The notes beneath the pieces are model-generated. The model had not been told where the DNA came from, searched no databases, and saw only the letters and a program-made list of their open reading frames with translations. DNA of 44,469 nt from Bacillota bacterium (GTDB taxonomy: Bacteria; Bacillota; Bacilli; Alicyclobacillales; SLC66), in contig JAJZEE010000024.1 in assembly GCA_021805735.1 (NCBI GenBank), positions 1 to 44,469 on the forward strand, read 5' to 3'. Numbering within the stretch: position 1 is the first letter of the stretch; every line of letters begins with the position of its first letter. Shown one piece after another: positions 16,618 through 24,934 of the stretch. The position numbers and the translations under genes are program-made.

Positions 16618-18426
16618 TTGGAGAAGTTACTTGAACGATCAGAGCTTGACGTTAAATATACGTGGTCGACAGAGGCCATGTTTGCGTCGGACGAACGATG
16701 GGAAGAAGAATTGCAGGCTGTGAAGACGTTGGTTGACCAGGATCCGTTCGCCGGCGTTCGGGGGCGGTTGGGTGAATCCGCAGACTTTGTCGGACAGTAT
16801 TTTCTCATTGCGCAGACGCTCGCAGAACGCCTGGGGAAACTTCAGATTTACGCGCATACAAAGGCGGATCAGGATACAAGATTGGCGGAGTACCAGGCCA
16901 TGATGAGCAGAGTCCAAAGTGTATCTGCCGAGTATGCGGAGAAGGAGAGCTTTTTTGAACCGGAACTCCTGTCCTTGCCTGAAAGTCTTCTCACTACATA
17001 TTTGCAGGACAATGCTCTGACAGACCATCGCCACACGCTGGACAACGTCATCCGCAACAAGCCGCATGTACTCTCCACTGAAACGGAAGCGGTAATCGCC
17101 TCTTTCAGCGATGTATTGCACGGTTCCGGGCAAACCTTTTCACAACTTACAAACGCTGATTTTAATCACGGATCATTTACCGTCGACGGCACGGAATATG
17201 TGGTGACAGAAGGACGTTTGGGACTTCTTCTTCGCAATCCGGACAGAACCGTCCGACAGCTCGCCTATGAACGTCTTTACGATACCTATCTGGGTCACAA
17301 AAATGCGATTGCGGCACTGTACGCCAACAGTGTTAAAACCGATATTAGACTGGCGCGCGCGAAACGCTTTGAGACGGCGAGAGATTTTGCCCTGTTTGAG
17401 AATAACATTCCCACCTCTGTCTACGACGCTCTCGTTACAGGGGTTCGCAATAATGCGGCGCATCTACACCGCTACTTTGAACTCCGTCGCAAACACCTTG
17501 GACTTGATCGCGTTCGGCTGTACGACAAGTATGTTCCATTGGCGGAAGCGCAGTTGGATGATTACGCGTTCGAGGACGGGTTCAGGCTTATTAAGGAAGG
17601 GCTTGCAAACCTGGGCGGCGAATATGCAACTATTTTGGACCGGGCCCGTGAAGAGCGCTGGATCGATGTATATGAGACTCCGGGGAAACGCAGCGGCGCC
17701 TATTCAACTGGCTTCTACGCGACCAGGCCCTATATCCTGCTGAACTATCAGGGGAATTACAATAGCGTTTCGACGCTTGCGCATGAATTGGGGCATAGTG
17801 TTCACACGCATCTGGCAGGACGGTCGCAGTTGCCCCAGTACTCGGGATACTCCATTTTTCTCGCTGAAATCGCCAGCACGGTAAACGAAACATTGCTTGT
17901 CAATCATCTTCTTGACATTACAAAAGATCCCATGGCGCGCGCGACCCTGATCAACCAGCAACTGGACAGTCTTACGGGCACTATTTTCAGGCAGACGATG
18001 TTTGCGGACTTTGAATGGCAAACGCATCGTGAAGTTGAAGAAGGGCGCGCGCTTACGCACGACAGTCTGTGCGAGCTGTACGCAGGGCTGAACCGCGCAT
18101 ACCAGGGTGAAGCGTATGAAGAGGATGATCGTTCCTCCGCAGAGTGGGCGCGCATTCCCCACTTTTATCACGCATATTACGTGTTTCAATACGCGACGGG
18201 TATGAGCGCCGCTCTGGTGTTTGCGGATCGCATCCGGAAGGAGGGTTCAGCGGCAGCCGACCGTTATCTGGGTTTTCTGCGCGCCGGTTCAAAAGATTAC
18301 CCGCTCGAAGTCCTGCGAGAAGCCGGATTGGACATGACAAATCCGGATGTGGTCACACAGGCCCTGAGTATATATGGGGAACTTGTTACAGAACTTGAGC
18401 GACTGTTGGCGGTTCTAAAACAATGA
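16618..18426 (+). CDS. pepF: oligoendopeptidase F, M3 family
   Basis: A 602-residue cytoplasmic zinc metallopeptidase. The zinc site is LAHELGHSVH with His389, and the third ligand lies in FLAEIASTVNE about 27 residues later. The N-terminal helical PepF domain and the C-terminal M3 domain (HFYHAYYVFQYATGMSAA) are complete, and length fits the family (about 600). It cleaves short peptides. TTG 16618 is taken as start because GAGGGGG lies about eight bases upstream and the protein begins as others do. The 3' end nearly meets the XRE gene on the opposite strand (5 nt apart). Confidence 0.92.
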   Translation: MEKLLERSELDVKYTWSTEAMFASDERWEEELQAVKTLVDQDPFAGVRGRLGESADFVGQYFLIAQTLAERLGKLQIYAHTKADQDTRLAEYQAMMSRVQSVSAEYAEKESFFEPELLSLPESLLTTYLQDNALTDHRHTLDNVIRNKPHVLSTETEAVIASFSDVLHGSGQTFSQLTNADFNHGSFTVDGTEYVVTEGRLGLLLRNPDRTVRQLAYERLYDTYLGHKNAIAALYANSVKTDIRLARAKRFETARDFALFENNIPTSVYDALVTGVRNNAAHLHRYFELRRKHLGLDRVRLYDKYVPLAEAQLDDYAFEDGFRLIKEGLANLGGEYATILDRAREERWIDVYETPGKRSGAYSTGFYATRPYILLNYQGNYNSVSTLAHELGHSVHTHLAGRSQLPQYSGYSIFLAEIASTVNETLLVNHLLDITKDPMARATLINQQLDSLTGTIFRQTMFADFEWQTHREVEEGRALTHDSLCELYAGLNRAYQGEAYEEDDRSSAEWARIPHFYHAYYVFQYATGMSAALVFADRIRKEGSAAADRYLGFLRAGSKDYPLEVLREAGLDMTNPDVVTQALSIYGELVTELERLLAVLKQ

Positions 18427-18431
18427 AGATG

Positions 18432-18953
18432 CTATGACTCGGGGGAGTCTCGCTGTGCGCGGGTCTCCTCCAGGCTTGCCTGGTGAATAAACTCGCTGAC
18501 CAGTTGCAGAACTTGTTGTGAAGAATGCCGACTGGCGTGAAGTTTTTGCGCAAACGCGAGATACTCCTGCGCCTCTTCCTGAAGCATGAACGCAATGGTG
18601 TCCGGTCGCAGAGCGCGACTCCACTGGGGGAGGGTTTGCGCGAACAGCAGATCTTCATCCTCCTCCTGTCGCTCGCGACCTTTCGGCCGTGGGGAGACGG
18701 GATACAGGAACTGGCCTGCCGACGTTTCCACCTTAAGAGGCTCCTTGTCGAGGAAGAAATAGATGGAGACGGGAAACGCTTCGGCCAAGTCATAGATCAG
18801 ATCAATCGACGGACTCTTGCGTCGCCCTTTTTCCAGAGCTGACAGGTGACTGACCGACAACCCTGAACGTCTGGACAGTTCCTCCAGCGACCAGCCCTGC
18901 AGTTTGCGCAGTTGTCTAAGTTTTGCGCCGTTGAAGCGGCTAACGTGTTCCAT
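18432..18953 (-). CDS. XRE-family transcriptional regulator
   Basis: A 173-residue protein. Residues about 8-65 form an XRE helix-turn-helix (GAKLRQLRKLQGWSLEELS, GLSVSHLSALEKGRR), followed by a hydrophilic C-terminal region of unknown function with no cupin or peptidase motif that I recognise. GAGGTG lies five bases before the ATG. The gene has a promoter with a perfect palindrome 44 nt upstream, which suggests autoregulation. Targets are unknown; the neighbours pepF and proS are transcribed separately or convergently. Confidence 0.8.
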   Translation of the reverse strand: MEHVSRFNGAKLRQLRKLQGWSLEELSRRSGLSVSHLSALEKGRRKSPSIDLIYDLAEAFPVSIYFFLDKEPLKVETSAGQFLYPVSPRPKGRERQEEDEDLLFAQTLPQWSRALRPDTIAFMLQEEAQEYLAFAQKLHASRHSSQQVLQLVSEFIHQASLEETRAQRDSPES

Positions 18954-18986
18954 GGTTCACCTCGGCATCCGATTCGCTATACATAC

Positions 18987-19018
18987 ATTGTACAAGGCTT
19001 TACACAAATGTGTAAAGC
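18987..19018 (-). promoter_or_regulatory. promoter and 22-bp operator of the XRE regulator
   Basis: On the minus strand TTTACA (-35, 19011-19016) and TACAAT (-10, 18987-18992) are 18 nt apart. The perfect inverted repeat GCTTTACAC-AAAT-GTGTAAAGC (18997-19018) covers the -35 box and most of the spacer. That placement is typical of a repressor acting on its own promoter. Confidence 0.75.
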
Positions 19019-19251
19019 GCTCGCGCGATTGGATTTTCTGAGACGCCTCTTTGGTGCACGCAGCGGGTTCCGGCGGTACTTTACGCCGTAGTCGAGTTGT
19101 CTGCCACAGTGGGGGAGTTTGCCTGCTCGCCGGACCAGCGCGAAGTTGTGCGACCGCCGGTCCGGACGAACAGTTGGCACAATCCTGTATATCCAGGTTA
19201 ATCTGTGCTATCGCATGATCTGCGTTTCGATTGCATTGCTGCCATGCGGGT
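19019..19251. other. gap between XRE gene and proS
   Basis: No gene was recognised. One stem, CCGGACC (19130-19136) with GGTCCGG (19159-19165), lies about 90 nt beyond the proS stop codon and could terminate proS, but it has no T-run. Open frames here lack ribosome sites and have odd composition. Confidence 0.4.
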
Positions 19252-20700
19252 CTAATAGGAGCGGGCAAACCACACGGTATGCTCGGCTTTTTGCCCGCAC
19301 GTTACACAGACGTCGATATGCGCAGGCGGCGAAAATGGAATGTTGCGGCTGGTGGCGCCCGTTTCCTCTTTGATCTTCTCTTCGCAGGCTGCGCTGCCGC
19401 ACCATCCGACAAGGGCAAAACCCCGTTCTGTACGTACAATTTCGTGCAGATCGGCAAGGTTCGCGGCAATCCGTGAATGCTCCCGCTGGAACTCCTGTGC
19501 CCGCGTAAACATAGATTGCTGGATTTCCGCCAGCAGGGCTGGAATGCGGGTTGTGATCTGGGCCAGGGGAACTGTCTCCTTTTCCCCAGTATCGCGTCTC
19601 GCGAGTACAGCCTGATCGGCGTCCAGGTCGCGCGGCCCCAACTCAAGACGCACCGGAACTCCTCTCATCTCGTATTCGTTGAATTTCCACCCAGGGCTCT
19701 GATCTTCACTGGCGTCCATCTGAACGCGAATGCCGCCGTCACTGAGCGCGTTCATCACCTGCCTGGCAGCGGGCAGTACCCTGTCACGCGTTTTTGCCGG
19801 GCCAATCGGAACGATCATGACTTGTGTCGGAGCAATGCGGGGTGGCAGTTGCAGTCCACGATCATCCCCGTGAACCATGATCAGCGCGCCGAGTATGCGC
19901 GTGCTCATGCCCCAGGAAGTGGTATGGACAAACTTGCGCTCGTTGTCGCGATCGAGAAACTTGATGTCGAATCCCTGTGCAAAATTTTCGCCAAGGTAAT
20001 GTGACGTGGCCGCCTGAAGCGCTTTGCCGTCTTTCATCATGGCTTCGAGTGAATAGGTGGCAATCGCTCCGGGGAACTTTTCGGAGGGAGTCTTCTGTCC
20101 ACGTATGACGGGGATCGCCAGCTCGTTTTCGACAAAATCCGTGTAGACATCCAACATCCGCATCGTTTCCTCGCGGGCTTCCTGATCGGTCGCATGCGCA
20201 GTGTGCCCTTCTTGCCACAAGAATTCGCTGGTGCGCAGAAACGGCATGGTGCGTTTTTCCCAGCGCACGACGTTGGCCCACTGGTTTATAAGGACAGGGA
20301 GATCCCGATAGGACTGGATCCACTGACTGTACATGTAACCGATGATGGTTTCCGATGTCGGGCGGATCGCCAACCGCTCCTCAAGCTTCGCATCCCCCAC
20401 TTCAGTTACCCAGGGCAACTCGGGATTGAATCCTGCCACGTGTTCTTTTTCCTTCTCAAAAAAACTCTCCGGAATAAACAGTGGAAAGTAGGCGTTGCGG
20501 TGCCCCGTCGCCTTGAATCGGCGATCGAGCTCCCGCTGGCAGGCTTCCCAAAGTTCGTATCCGTCTGGCTTGAACACGATGCACCCTCGCACAGGTGAAT
20601 AATCCATCAGATCGGCTTTCGTGATGGTGTCCAGATACCAACGCGAAAAGTCTTCGCTCTGCGGTGTAATCTCTTTCACAAAATCTTTTTCTTTCGCCAT
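19252..20700 (-). CDS. proS: prolyl-tRNA synthetase, archaeal/eukaryote-type (ProS type 3)
   Basis: A 482-residue class II synthetase. Motifs include RPTSETIIGYMYSQWIQSYRDLP (cited in part: RPTSETIIGYMYSQW), RWEKRTMPFLRTSEFLWQEG and the anticodon-binding domain. The C-terminus carries a zinc-type domain with GWCGSAACEEKIKEETGA and CVTCGQ and ends in a tyrosine, as in archaeal-type enzymes. The roughly 180-residue editing insertion of bacterial-type ProRS is absent. It charges tRNA-Pro. ATG 20700 follows GGAGGATTGC; the open frame continues upstream but without similarity. No T-box leader was seen. A tRNA-Pro gene lies 4 kb away. Confidence 0.93.
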   Translation of the reverse strand: MAKEKDFVKEITPQSEDFSRWYLDTITKADLMDYSPVRGCIVFKPDGYELWEACQRELDRRFKATGHRNAYFPLFIPESFFEKEKEHVAGFNPELPWVTEVGDAKLEERLAIRPTSETIIGYMYSQWIQSYRDLPVLINQWANVVRWEKRTMPFLRTSEFLWQEGHTAHATDQEAREETMRMLDVYTDFVENELAIPVIRGQKTPSEKFPGAIATYSLEAMMKDGKALQAATSHYLGENFAQGFDIKFLDRDNERKFVHTTSWGMSTRILGALIMVHGDDRGLQLPPRIAPTQVMIVPIGPAKTRDRVLPAARQVMNALSDGGIRVQMDASEDQSPGWKFNEYEMRGVPVRLELGPRDLDADQAVLARRDTGEKETVPLAQITTRIPALLAEIQQSMFTRAQEFQREHSRIAANLADLHEIVRTERGFALVGWCGSAACEEKIKEETGATSRNIPFSPPAHIDVCVTCGQKAEHTVWFARSY

Positions 20701-20926
20701 GCAATCCTCCCGCTTTTTCTCCTTGTTACCTAGCTTGATCTGCATTATACACGAACATACCCGGCGTTGCGCGGATGACCGTGCGGTTTGTACAGACAAC
20801 CCAGATCGCTCCGGTTCGCTGTAAGGTCGCAACGACAAACGTTTCGTTATGTTCACAGACAATACACCCCATATTTTTCAAATGAGGAAATATGTTATAC
20901 AATAGAGGAATCGGGAGGTGCCCATC

Positions 20927-21133
20927 ATGAAAGCGACTTTGGGTGAACGTATGAAAGAAAGACGTCTCATGCTAGGATTGTCGGTTAAAGAGCTGGCGAA
21001 ACGCGCAAAAGTATCAGCCAGTTACATATATGCAATCGAGTCTGGAGAACGCGGATCGCATATCGACAAGTTGGCTCGCATTGCTCGGGCGCTGGAAACC
21101 AGCCTGGTTGAACTGTGGCCGCTGGATAAGTGA
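20927..21133 (+). CDS. small XRE-family DNA-binding protein
   Basis: A 68-residue protein that is essentially one XRE helix-turn-helix domain (LGERMKERRLMLGLSVKELA, then SASYIYAIESGERG). GGGAGGTG precedes the ATG by about six bases. Upstream lie a TATACAAT -10-like box (20895-20902) and an ATATTT / AAATAT inverted pair in 20871-20894, possibly an operator. It is divergent from proS. Such single-domain regulators resemble SinR-type or phage-type repressors, but the target is unknown. Confidence 0.75.
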   Translation: MKATLGERMKERRLMLGLSVKELAKRAKVSASYIYAIESGERGSHIDKLARIARALETSLVELWPLDK

Positions 21134-21220
21134 ACTGAAAAATTGTATTTCCCCAAGTATAGTGTAGTATAAAAATATAGGCAGGAGTTTATTGGTCTGA
21201 CCGTGATTCTTGGAACTCAG

Positions 21221-21242
21221 GCCTACCTTCCGTCCGGTAGGC
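21221..21242. promoter_or_regulatory. 22-bp palindrome upstream of the enoyl-CoA hydratase gene
   Basis: GCCTACC (21221-21227) and GGTAGGC (21236-21242) form a perfect inverted repeat with an 8-nt spacer, about 90 nt before the start codon. A possible promoter, TTGTAT (21143-21148) and TAGTAT (21165-21170), lies upstream. It could be an operator for a fatty-acid-type repressor or simply an RNA hairpin. Confidence 0.4.
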
Positions 21243-21328
21243 GATCAAGATGCAAGGCACAATGTCCAGTGCTGGAAGTGCTGGCTATATAGAAAACTGT
21301 CCAGTTGGACTGTCGGGAGGTGAACTGG

Positions 21329-22108
21329 TTGGGCGAGACCGTATTGCGCGCCACTCAGGGAGGCGTTTTGACACTCAGTCTAAATCGGCCAGAGGTGCTA
21401 AACGCGTGTAATCGGGCGCTGCTTGCCGAACTGGTGGAAGGACTGGCGGAAGCGGCAAGGAATCCCGCCGTTCGTGCGGTAGTCATCAGAGGTAGTGGCC
21501 GCGCTTTCTGTTCGGGGCAGGATCTGGGCGCGACAGTTCCCGGAGAAGGCGCCTCCATCGCCGATGTCGTCAGAGAGATGTACAATCCCCTCATAAGGGC
21601 CATGAGTGAACTCCCCAAACCAATCATCGCGAGTGTGGGAGGCGTGGCTGCCGGAGCGGGCATGAGCTTGGCGTTAGCCGCGGATTTGCGGATTGCCTCG
21701 ACATCCGCCAGATTTGTGTATGGATTCAGCGGGATTGGATTGGCGCCAGACAGCGGCGCGAGCTACTTCTTGCCGCGAATCGTCGGAGTTGCGCGGGCGC
21801 TTGAATTTGCGCTGCTCGGCGGCGCAGTCGACGCCGAACAGGCGTTGCGCTTGGGACTGGTGACCAAAGTGGTTGCAGATGAGGATTTGACGCAGGAAAC
21901 AGGGTTGCTGGCCGCGCGGCTGGCAGGCGGACCGACTGTGGCGTTCGGATTGACCAAACGGGTGATTTACGAAGGATCAACAGGCGCTCTTTCCGATGCC
22001 CTGGAGCGCGAGGCGCTCTATCAGCAACTGGCCTCAGAAACGGATGATTTTAGAGAGGGGCTGCGAGCGTTTGCGGAAAAGCGACCCCCTCAGTTCGAGG
22101 GGCGCTGA
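21329..22108 (+). CDS. enoyl-CoA hydratase/isomerase family protein (PaaG-like)
   Basis: A 259-residue crotonase-fold protein. It has LNRPEVLNACN near the N-terminus, the oxyanion-hole segment RAFCSGQDLGA, GVAAGAGMSLALAADLRIAS in part as the second oxyanion element, and GIGLAPDSGASYFLPR. The DSG sequence at the catalytic position (Asp rather than Glu) is characteristic of PaaG-type ring-epoxide isomerases and related isomerases, so isomerase activity is more likely than simple hydration. TTG 21329 follows GGGAGGTG with six bases of spacing, which decides the start over an in-frame TTG at 21305. It is transcribed alone, with a palindrome upstream. Confidence 0.8.
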   Translation: MGETVLRATQGGVLTLSLNRPEVLNACNRALLAELVEGLAEAARNPAVRAVVIRGSGRAFCSGQDLGATVPGEGASIADVVREMYNPLIRAMSELPKPIIASVGGVAAGAGMSLALAADLRIASTSARFVYGFSGIGLAPDSGASYFLPRIVGVARALEFALLGGAVDAEQALRLGLVTKVVADEDLTQETGLLAARLAGGPTVAFGLTKRVIYEGSTGALSDALEREALYQQLASETDDFREGLRAFAEKRPPQFEGR

Positions 22109-22260
22109 CGGATCAGCGGGAGAGGATGGGCGTGAGCATCGATTCGTCGGACATGACGGCTCTATCCATGTCGTTTGCTGGTACTGCGCGGCGGCATGGG
22201 GCGCCCCCATTGCAACCGGGAACCCTGCATGGGTACAATGGATAAGGGCGGTGGTGGCGC

Positions 22261-22683
22261 GTGGAAACGGATTCGTATATGTCGGAGTTGCGTGAGCGCG
22301 GATATCGGATAACTGGAAAGCGACGGGAGATTCTGGGGTACCTGCTCAGGAACGACCGGTATATGAGTGCGCGCGAACTGATTGAGTATATGAAAGACAG
22401 ATACCCTACCATGAGTTATGAAACTGTCTACCGCAATCTTAAAACGCTGCGCGACGAGGGCATTATTGAAGAATCGCAGTTTGCGGACAACGAAGCGAAG
22501 TATCGCATGGCCTGCCAATCTGGACACCATCATCACTACATTTGCGTGGCCTGTGGACAAACGATGGTGATAGAGCATTGTCCTATGCCTGAACTTTGCG
22601 TTCCCGATGGATTTCAGGTCTTGCGACATCGCTTTGAAGTTCTCGGATACTGCCAGAATTGCCGGGCAGTCGAAAGCAAATAG
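22261..22683 (+). CDS. zur: Fur-family regulator, probably Zur
   Basis: A 140-residue Fur-superfamily repressor. Residues 1-80 form the winged helix (YRITGKRREILGYL, SYETVYRNLKTL). The dimerisation domain has HHHHYICVACG, a second cysteine pair YCQNC, and CPMPELCVPDGFQVLRHRFE in part. The CPMxxLC...GFQVxxHxFE..G.C..C pattern fits Bacillus Zur better than Fur or PerR. It would repress zinc-uptake genes when zinc is bound. GTG 22261 is the start behind a GGCGGTGG site. No zinc transporter gene is adjacent. Confidence 0.78.
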   Translation: METDSYMSELRERGYRITGKRREILGYLLRNDRYMSARELIEYMKDRYPTMSYETVYRNLKTLRDEGIIEESQFADNEAKYRMACQSGHHHHYICVACGQTMVIEHCPMPELCVPDGFQVLRHRFEVLGYCQNCRAVESK

Positions 22684-22806
22684 CGCGCGAACGACGGAGA
22701 ACAACTTGGAAGCGTTCCAATCTCTGCGTCGGCGCCGTCCGACGGTGAAACACCCTGCAGCAGGCTTTGCTAGGCGTAGAATCTGGACAACCGAGGTGTT
22801 CTCCGC

Positions 22807-23097
22807 ATGCAGTTGGATAAGCTCCGCGATCGTGAGGTCGATCAGTTATTTGAGGCCATCTTGAAACTGGAGACGGTGGAAGAGTGCTACCATCTGTTTG
22901 ATGATCTGTGCACGGTAGGCGAAGTGCAATCACTGGCCCAACGTCTGGAAGTGGCGCGCATGTTGCGGCAAGGGAAGACATACAGCCATATCGAAACAGA
23001 AACAGGCGCCAGCACCGCCACGATTAGCCGAGTCAAACGTTGTCTAAACTATGGAGCAGATGGATACACTCTGGTGTTAGACAGATTGAAGCGGTGA
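22807..23097 (+). CDS. yerC: YerC-type TrpR-like regulator
   Basis: A 96-residue protein of the YerC/YecD family related to the Trp repressor. The helix-turn-helix is GEVQSLAQRLEVARMLRQGKTYSHIETETGASTATISRVKR, of which SLAQRLEVARML and GASTATISRVKR are the recognisable parts. GAGGTG sits eight bases before the ATG. The stop codon is five bases from the pcrB start, as in Bacillus where yerC precedes pcrB. Its exact targets are not established. Confidence 0.88.
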   Translation: MQLDKLRDREVDQLFEAILKLETVEECYHLFDDLCTVGEVQSLAQRLEVARMLRQGKTYSHIETETGASTATISRVKRCLNYGADGYTLVLDRLKR

Positions 23098-23101
23098 GTG
23101 A

Positions 23102-23779
23102 GTGGAGATTCGCTATTGGCGCCGTGTGGCCAAACTGGATCCGGTTCGCCCCCATAGCCAGGGGCTTATTGACCGTGTCGCGAAAAGCCCGTTTGACGCC
23201 ATCGTGATTGGCGGCACATGGGGCGTCACGGCCCAAAACGCCACGGACCTGGCGTTGTCGCTGCGCAAAGTCCGCGTCAGACTGCCAGTCTGGCAGGAAT
23301 TGTCCGGTGAACAGGATGTTGCTTTTGGAATGGATGGCTACTTTGTTCCCATGGTGTTAAATACAGCGGACATCACGTATCTGGCTCGCAGCCACGTACG
23401 CGCGATCCGCAACTATAGGGGCAGGATAGCGTGGAGATATATAGTGCCCACAGGCTACATCGTCATGCGCTCAGACTGCGCGGTGGCGCGCCGCACCAGA
23501 GCGGAAACGCCTCGCGACATGGAGGACGTGATCGCCTACGCCGAATACGGCGTAAGATTTTGCGGACTGAGCATGCTCTATGTGGAGTACAGCGGAGCGC
23601 TCGGCGATCCCGCTGTACCTGCCCGTCTGCGCGAGGAATTTCCGGACATTCAGATATTTTACGGCGGCGGAATCGCGAGCAACGATGACATGGAACGCTA
23701 TCTGGCAGCGTCTTCGGCCGTCGTGGTTGGCAACGCGCTGTACGATCGGGCGCAGACAGACCTGCTGACGCAACGATAA
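23102..23779 (+). CDS. pcrB: heptaprenylglyceryl phosphate synthase PcrB
   Basis: A 225-residue TIM-barrel prenyltransferase. It has the N-terminal KLDP motif, IVIGGTWGVT, the phosphate-binding YVEYSGALGDP and FYGGGIASNDDMERY. PcrB joins heptaprenyl diphosphate to glycerol 1-phosphate to make an archaeal-like ether lipid precursor in Bacillales. GTG 23102 is the start, nearly abutting yerC. In Bacillus pcrB is followed directly by pcrA; here pcrA is 4 kb away. Confidence 0.9.
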   Translation: MEIRYWRRVAKLDPVRPHSQGLIDRVAKSPFDAIVIGGTWGVTAQNATDLALSLRKVRVRLPVWQELSGEQDVAFGMDGYFVPMVLNTADITYLARSHVRAIRNYRGRIAWRYIVPTGYIVMRSDCAVARRTRAETPRDMEDVIAYAEYGVRFCGLSMLYVEYSGALGDPAVPARLREEFPDIQIFYGGGIASNDDMERYLAASSAVVVGNALYDRAQTDLLTQR

Positions 23780-23899
23780 AAATCTGCACAAACAGAAACG
23801 TGCGGTATTTTATCGTTGGTTGGGTGTCGGACATGCAACCTTTTCCTGCGTGAAGCGTCTAACTTAGTGGCATACATCCCTAAGGAGGCGCATTTTATT

Positions 23900-24688
23900 A
23901 TGAGGATTCATCAAAAAGTTCGATTTGCCGCGGCGACTGTTGCACTCGGCGCCGCATTTGCCGTGGGAGGGCTTATCAGTTCAGGCGGACTGGGTGCTGC
24001 GCATGCGCAGGGCGCGAGTGGGTCCTCGCCAACGCCAGCCACGGGCCAGACCCTTACGGTCACCGGTCTGGCCACCACGACAGCTCCGGTCGATGGAGTG
24101 GCGCTCCAGGTTTCCATGAACGACAGTCAGATGGCGGTGGCCACTATCTCCGCCCAATTGCAATCGGTTCACGGCAATATCGTTGCGGCGCTGGAAAGGG
24201 CAGGCGTGCCAGCGGCGGCAGTACAGACATCCAACTTCAACATTTGGTCCCAACAGGGCGGCAATTATAATGCGAGCGAACAGATTACGGTCCTGCTAAA
24301 AAGCCTTCCCCAAGCGTTAAACATCATGAATCTTGTCAACCGAGACAGCGGCAGATTGGTCGCCAATGGACCTGTGACGCTAAATTTCAACACGCAATTT
24401 TCAGCGAGTATTTCATCTGCGACGCGGACCAGGCTGTTTGCCGCGGCCTTGCAAGACGCCAAAACACAGGCGACAACTCTGGCGTCTGATGTTGGAGAAC
24501 AACTGGGCGCGGTCGTCAGCATGTCCACTGGATCATCGCAAGGAGGCAGCGCCGTGTACCAGAATAGCCCATACCTGCCGATCAACGCCAGCGCAATCGG
24601 CGGCCTGCAGGAACAGCAGAGCCCGTTTGGCGGCGCCGTCAGCGATGTCTCCGCCCAGGTTACGGTGTCGTACGCGCTTGTACAGTAG
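23900..24688 (+). CDS. secreted SIMPL-domain (DUF541) protein
   Basis: A 262-residue protein with a signal peptide (positive start, hydrophobic core at residues 9-35, likely cleavage after AHA at about residue 38). The mature part is a SIMPL/DUF541 domain: ITVTGLATT-like opening (TLTVTGLATTTAP), repeated helix-strand units and AALQDAKTQATTLASDVGEQLG near residue 195. ATG 23900 follows AAGGAGGC. Proteins of this domain form oligomeric rings and some act in membrane-surface or kinase-associated roles; the function here is unknown. It ends 107 nt before the tRNA gene. Confidence 0.82.
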   Translation: MRIHQKVRFAAATVALGAAFAVGGLISSGGLGAAHAQGASGSSPTPATGQTLTVTGLATTTAPVDGVALQVSMNDSQMAVATISAQLQSVHGNIVAALERAGVPAAAVQTSNFNIWSQQGGNYNASEQITVLLKSLPQALNIMNLVNRDSGRLVANGPVTLNFNTQFSASISSATRTRLFAAALQDAKTQATTLASDVGEQLGAVVSMSTGSSQGGSAVYQNSPYLPINASAIGGLQEQQSPFGGAVSDVSAQVTVSYALVQ

Positions 24689-24795
24689 TGAAGGCGTCGC
24701 AGAGGAGATGGCGATGGGAAAGCAAGCGGGAACTGCGCGCCCGTTTCCGGCATTTGACGAGACGCGGAGACGGGTGTTATAGTATCGGGTGTCAC

Positions 24796-24872
24796 CGGAA
24801 TGTAGCTCAGCTTGGTAGAGCGCACGGTTCGGGACCGTGAGGCCGCAGGTTCGAATCCTGTCATTCCGACCA
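24796..24872 (+). tRNA. tRNA-Pro (anticodon CGG)
   Basis: A 77-nt cloverleaf. The acceptor arm is CGGAATG paired with CATTCCG, the D arm is TAGCTCAG-CTTGG-TAGAGC, the anticodon stem CACGG / CCGTG holds the loop TTCGGGA with anticodon CGG, and the T arm contains GGTTCGAATCC. The 3' CCA is encoded (24870-24872). Confidence 0.95.
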
Positions 24873-24882
24873 TACCGCTTCA

Positions 24883-24915
24883 CAAAGCCCTTTGTCTTCG
24901 CGGCAAGGGGCTTTG
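24883..24915. terminator. hairpin after tRNA-Pro, possibly bidirectional
   Basis: CAAAGCCC (24883-24890) pairs with GGGCTTTG (24908-24915) ten bases after the tRNA. It lies between the tRNA and the convergent chemoreceptor-like gene. No long T-run follows on either strand, so the call is moderate. Confidence 0.45.
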
Positions 24916-24934
24916 CGTTCTGCCAAACGCGCGG

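Noticed and set aside
18957-19268. Minus-strand frame of about 100 codons between proS and the XRE gene.
   Set aside because: It runs through the XRE promoter and operator and the proS end, with no ribosome site and no recognisable motif.
20701-20926. Possible T-box leader for proS.
   Set aside because: The conserved T-box sequence and specifier stem were not found, and the leader before the next divergent gene is short.
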